Shown: piece by piece, positions 63,605 to 64,000 of the stretch
How the letters are laid out: the number at the start of each line of letters is the position of its first letter
How positions within the stretch are numbered: the first letter of the stretch is position 1
NCBI RefSeq assembly: GCF_028858725.1
Contig: NC_084765.1
Span: 8,945,501 to 9,009,500 of the forward strand
Direction of reading: 5' to 3'
DNA from: Colius striatus
Taxonomy: Eukaryota > Chordata > Aves > Coliiformes > Coliidae
Length of the DNA: 64,000 nucleotides
The notes under the pieces: generated by a model
Databases searched by the model: none
Seen by the model: only the letters and a program-made list of their open reading frames with translations
Told to the model about the DNA's origin: nothing
Program-made: the position numbers and the translations under genes

Positions 63605-64000
63605 GGCTTTTGATGTCAATATGGATTGAGTCTGCTCTTTAGAAAACACATTCTTGAAATATGCTACACGCCACACCATTACACAACAGAGCCTACAAAA
63701 GCCTAAGTTATTCTATACAGAGATTGCAAGAAGCAATTCTCAAAAGTTCAGTCAGAATCCACTCTGAACCTTACGGCCCTGGAAATCCAGTCTTAATAAT
63801 AAATAATTAAAGATACTGCCTAGTTTTGATAAAAGCAGAATTTTTGTGTGGATGAGTTTCATGAGAATATTTAATACTGTACAAAATGCAAAGGAAATTA
63901 AAACAAAACAAAAAAAGCAACAAAGTTTTCACAAATCTCAAAATGGAGGTTCAGTTACAAGGAGCTGCTAATTTTCTCTTTTTTTTGTTTCAAAAATGTA

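Larger units (their letters stand above)
61995..64000. other. OLFML1 3' flank or 3' UTR, no second gene seen
   Basis: AT-rich DNA with candidate poly(A) signals listed separately and A-rich patches near 63034 and 63899. In mammals PPFIBP2 follows OLFML1, but no exon of it is recognised here. Confidence 0.6.

Overview
The window is AT-rich, gene-poor vertebrate DNA, almost certainly avian. Two things point to a bird. First, 3' ends of CR1 (chicken repeat 1) LINEs lie on both strands, with the typical GGACTAGATGAT core and an ATTCTATG-type octamer tail. Second, one compact split gene of vertebrate type is present. Nothing prokaryotic is seen: no operons, no dense coding, and nearly all open frames are no longer than chance allows.

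Gene region (about 55.9-62.0 kb, + strand). Three exons join into a 397-residue protein that I recognise as olfactomedin-like 1 (OLFML1). Exon 1 (55947-56072) encodes a signal peptide. Exon 2 (58004-58292) encodes an alpha-helical, coiled-coil-prone stalk. Exon 3 (61216-61994) encodes the whole olfactomedin beta-propeller domain and the stop. Splice sites follow GT-AG, phases match (0, then 1), and the length is close to the roughly 400 residues of the human protein.

Upstream region (1 to about 55.9 kb). I recognise no exon of any gene. In mammals SYT9 lies just upstream of OLFML1. I looked for conserved C2-domain motifs and saw none, so this is an intergenic desert or intronic DNA whose exons lie outside the window or escaped me. 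It holds CR1 fragments (1698-2062 minus; 7133-7258 plus; 9634-9806 minus, old; 11559-11611 plus; 21866-21899 plus; 30235-30450 plus, a decayed reverse-transcriptase piece; 30780-31592 plus, carrying a nested CR1 stub; 50445-50773 plus; 50791-51022 minus). It also holds two long perfect pentanucleotide arrays, (TAGAA)16 and (AAGGG)17, some small local duplications and several poly-A tracts.

Downstream region (62.0-64.0 kb). This is 3' flank with candidate polyadenylation signals and no further gene.

I did not find a new multi-gene system. The observations most worth checking are the NAGNAG acceptor and the glycosylation sequon split by a splice junction in OLFML1, the CR1-within-CR1 arrangement, the CR1 inverted pairs, and the two pentanucleotide arrays.
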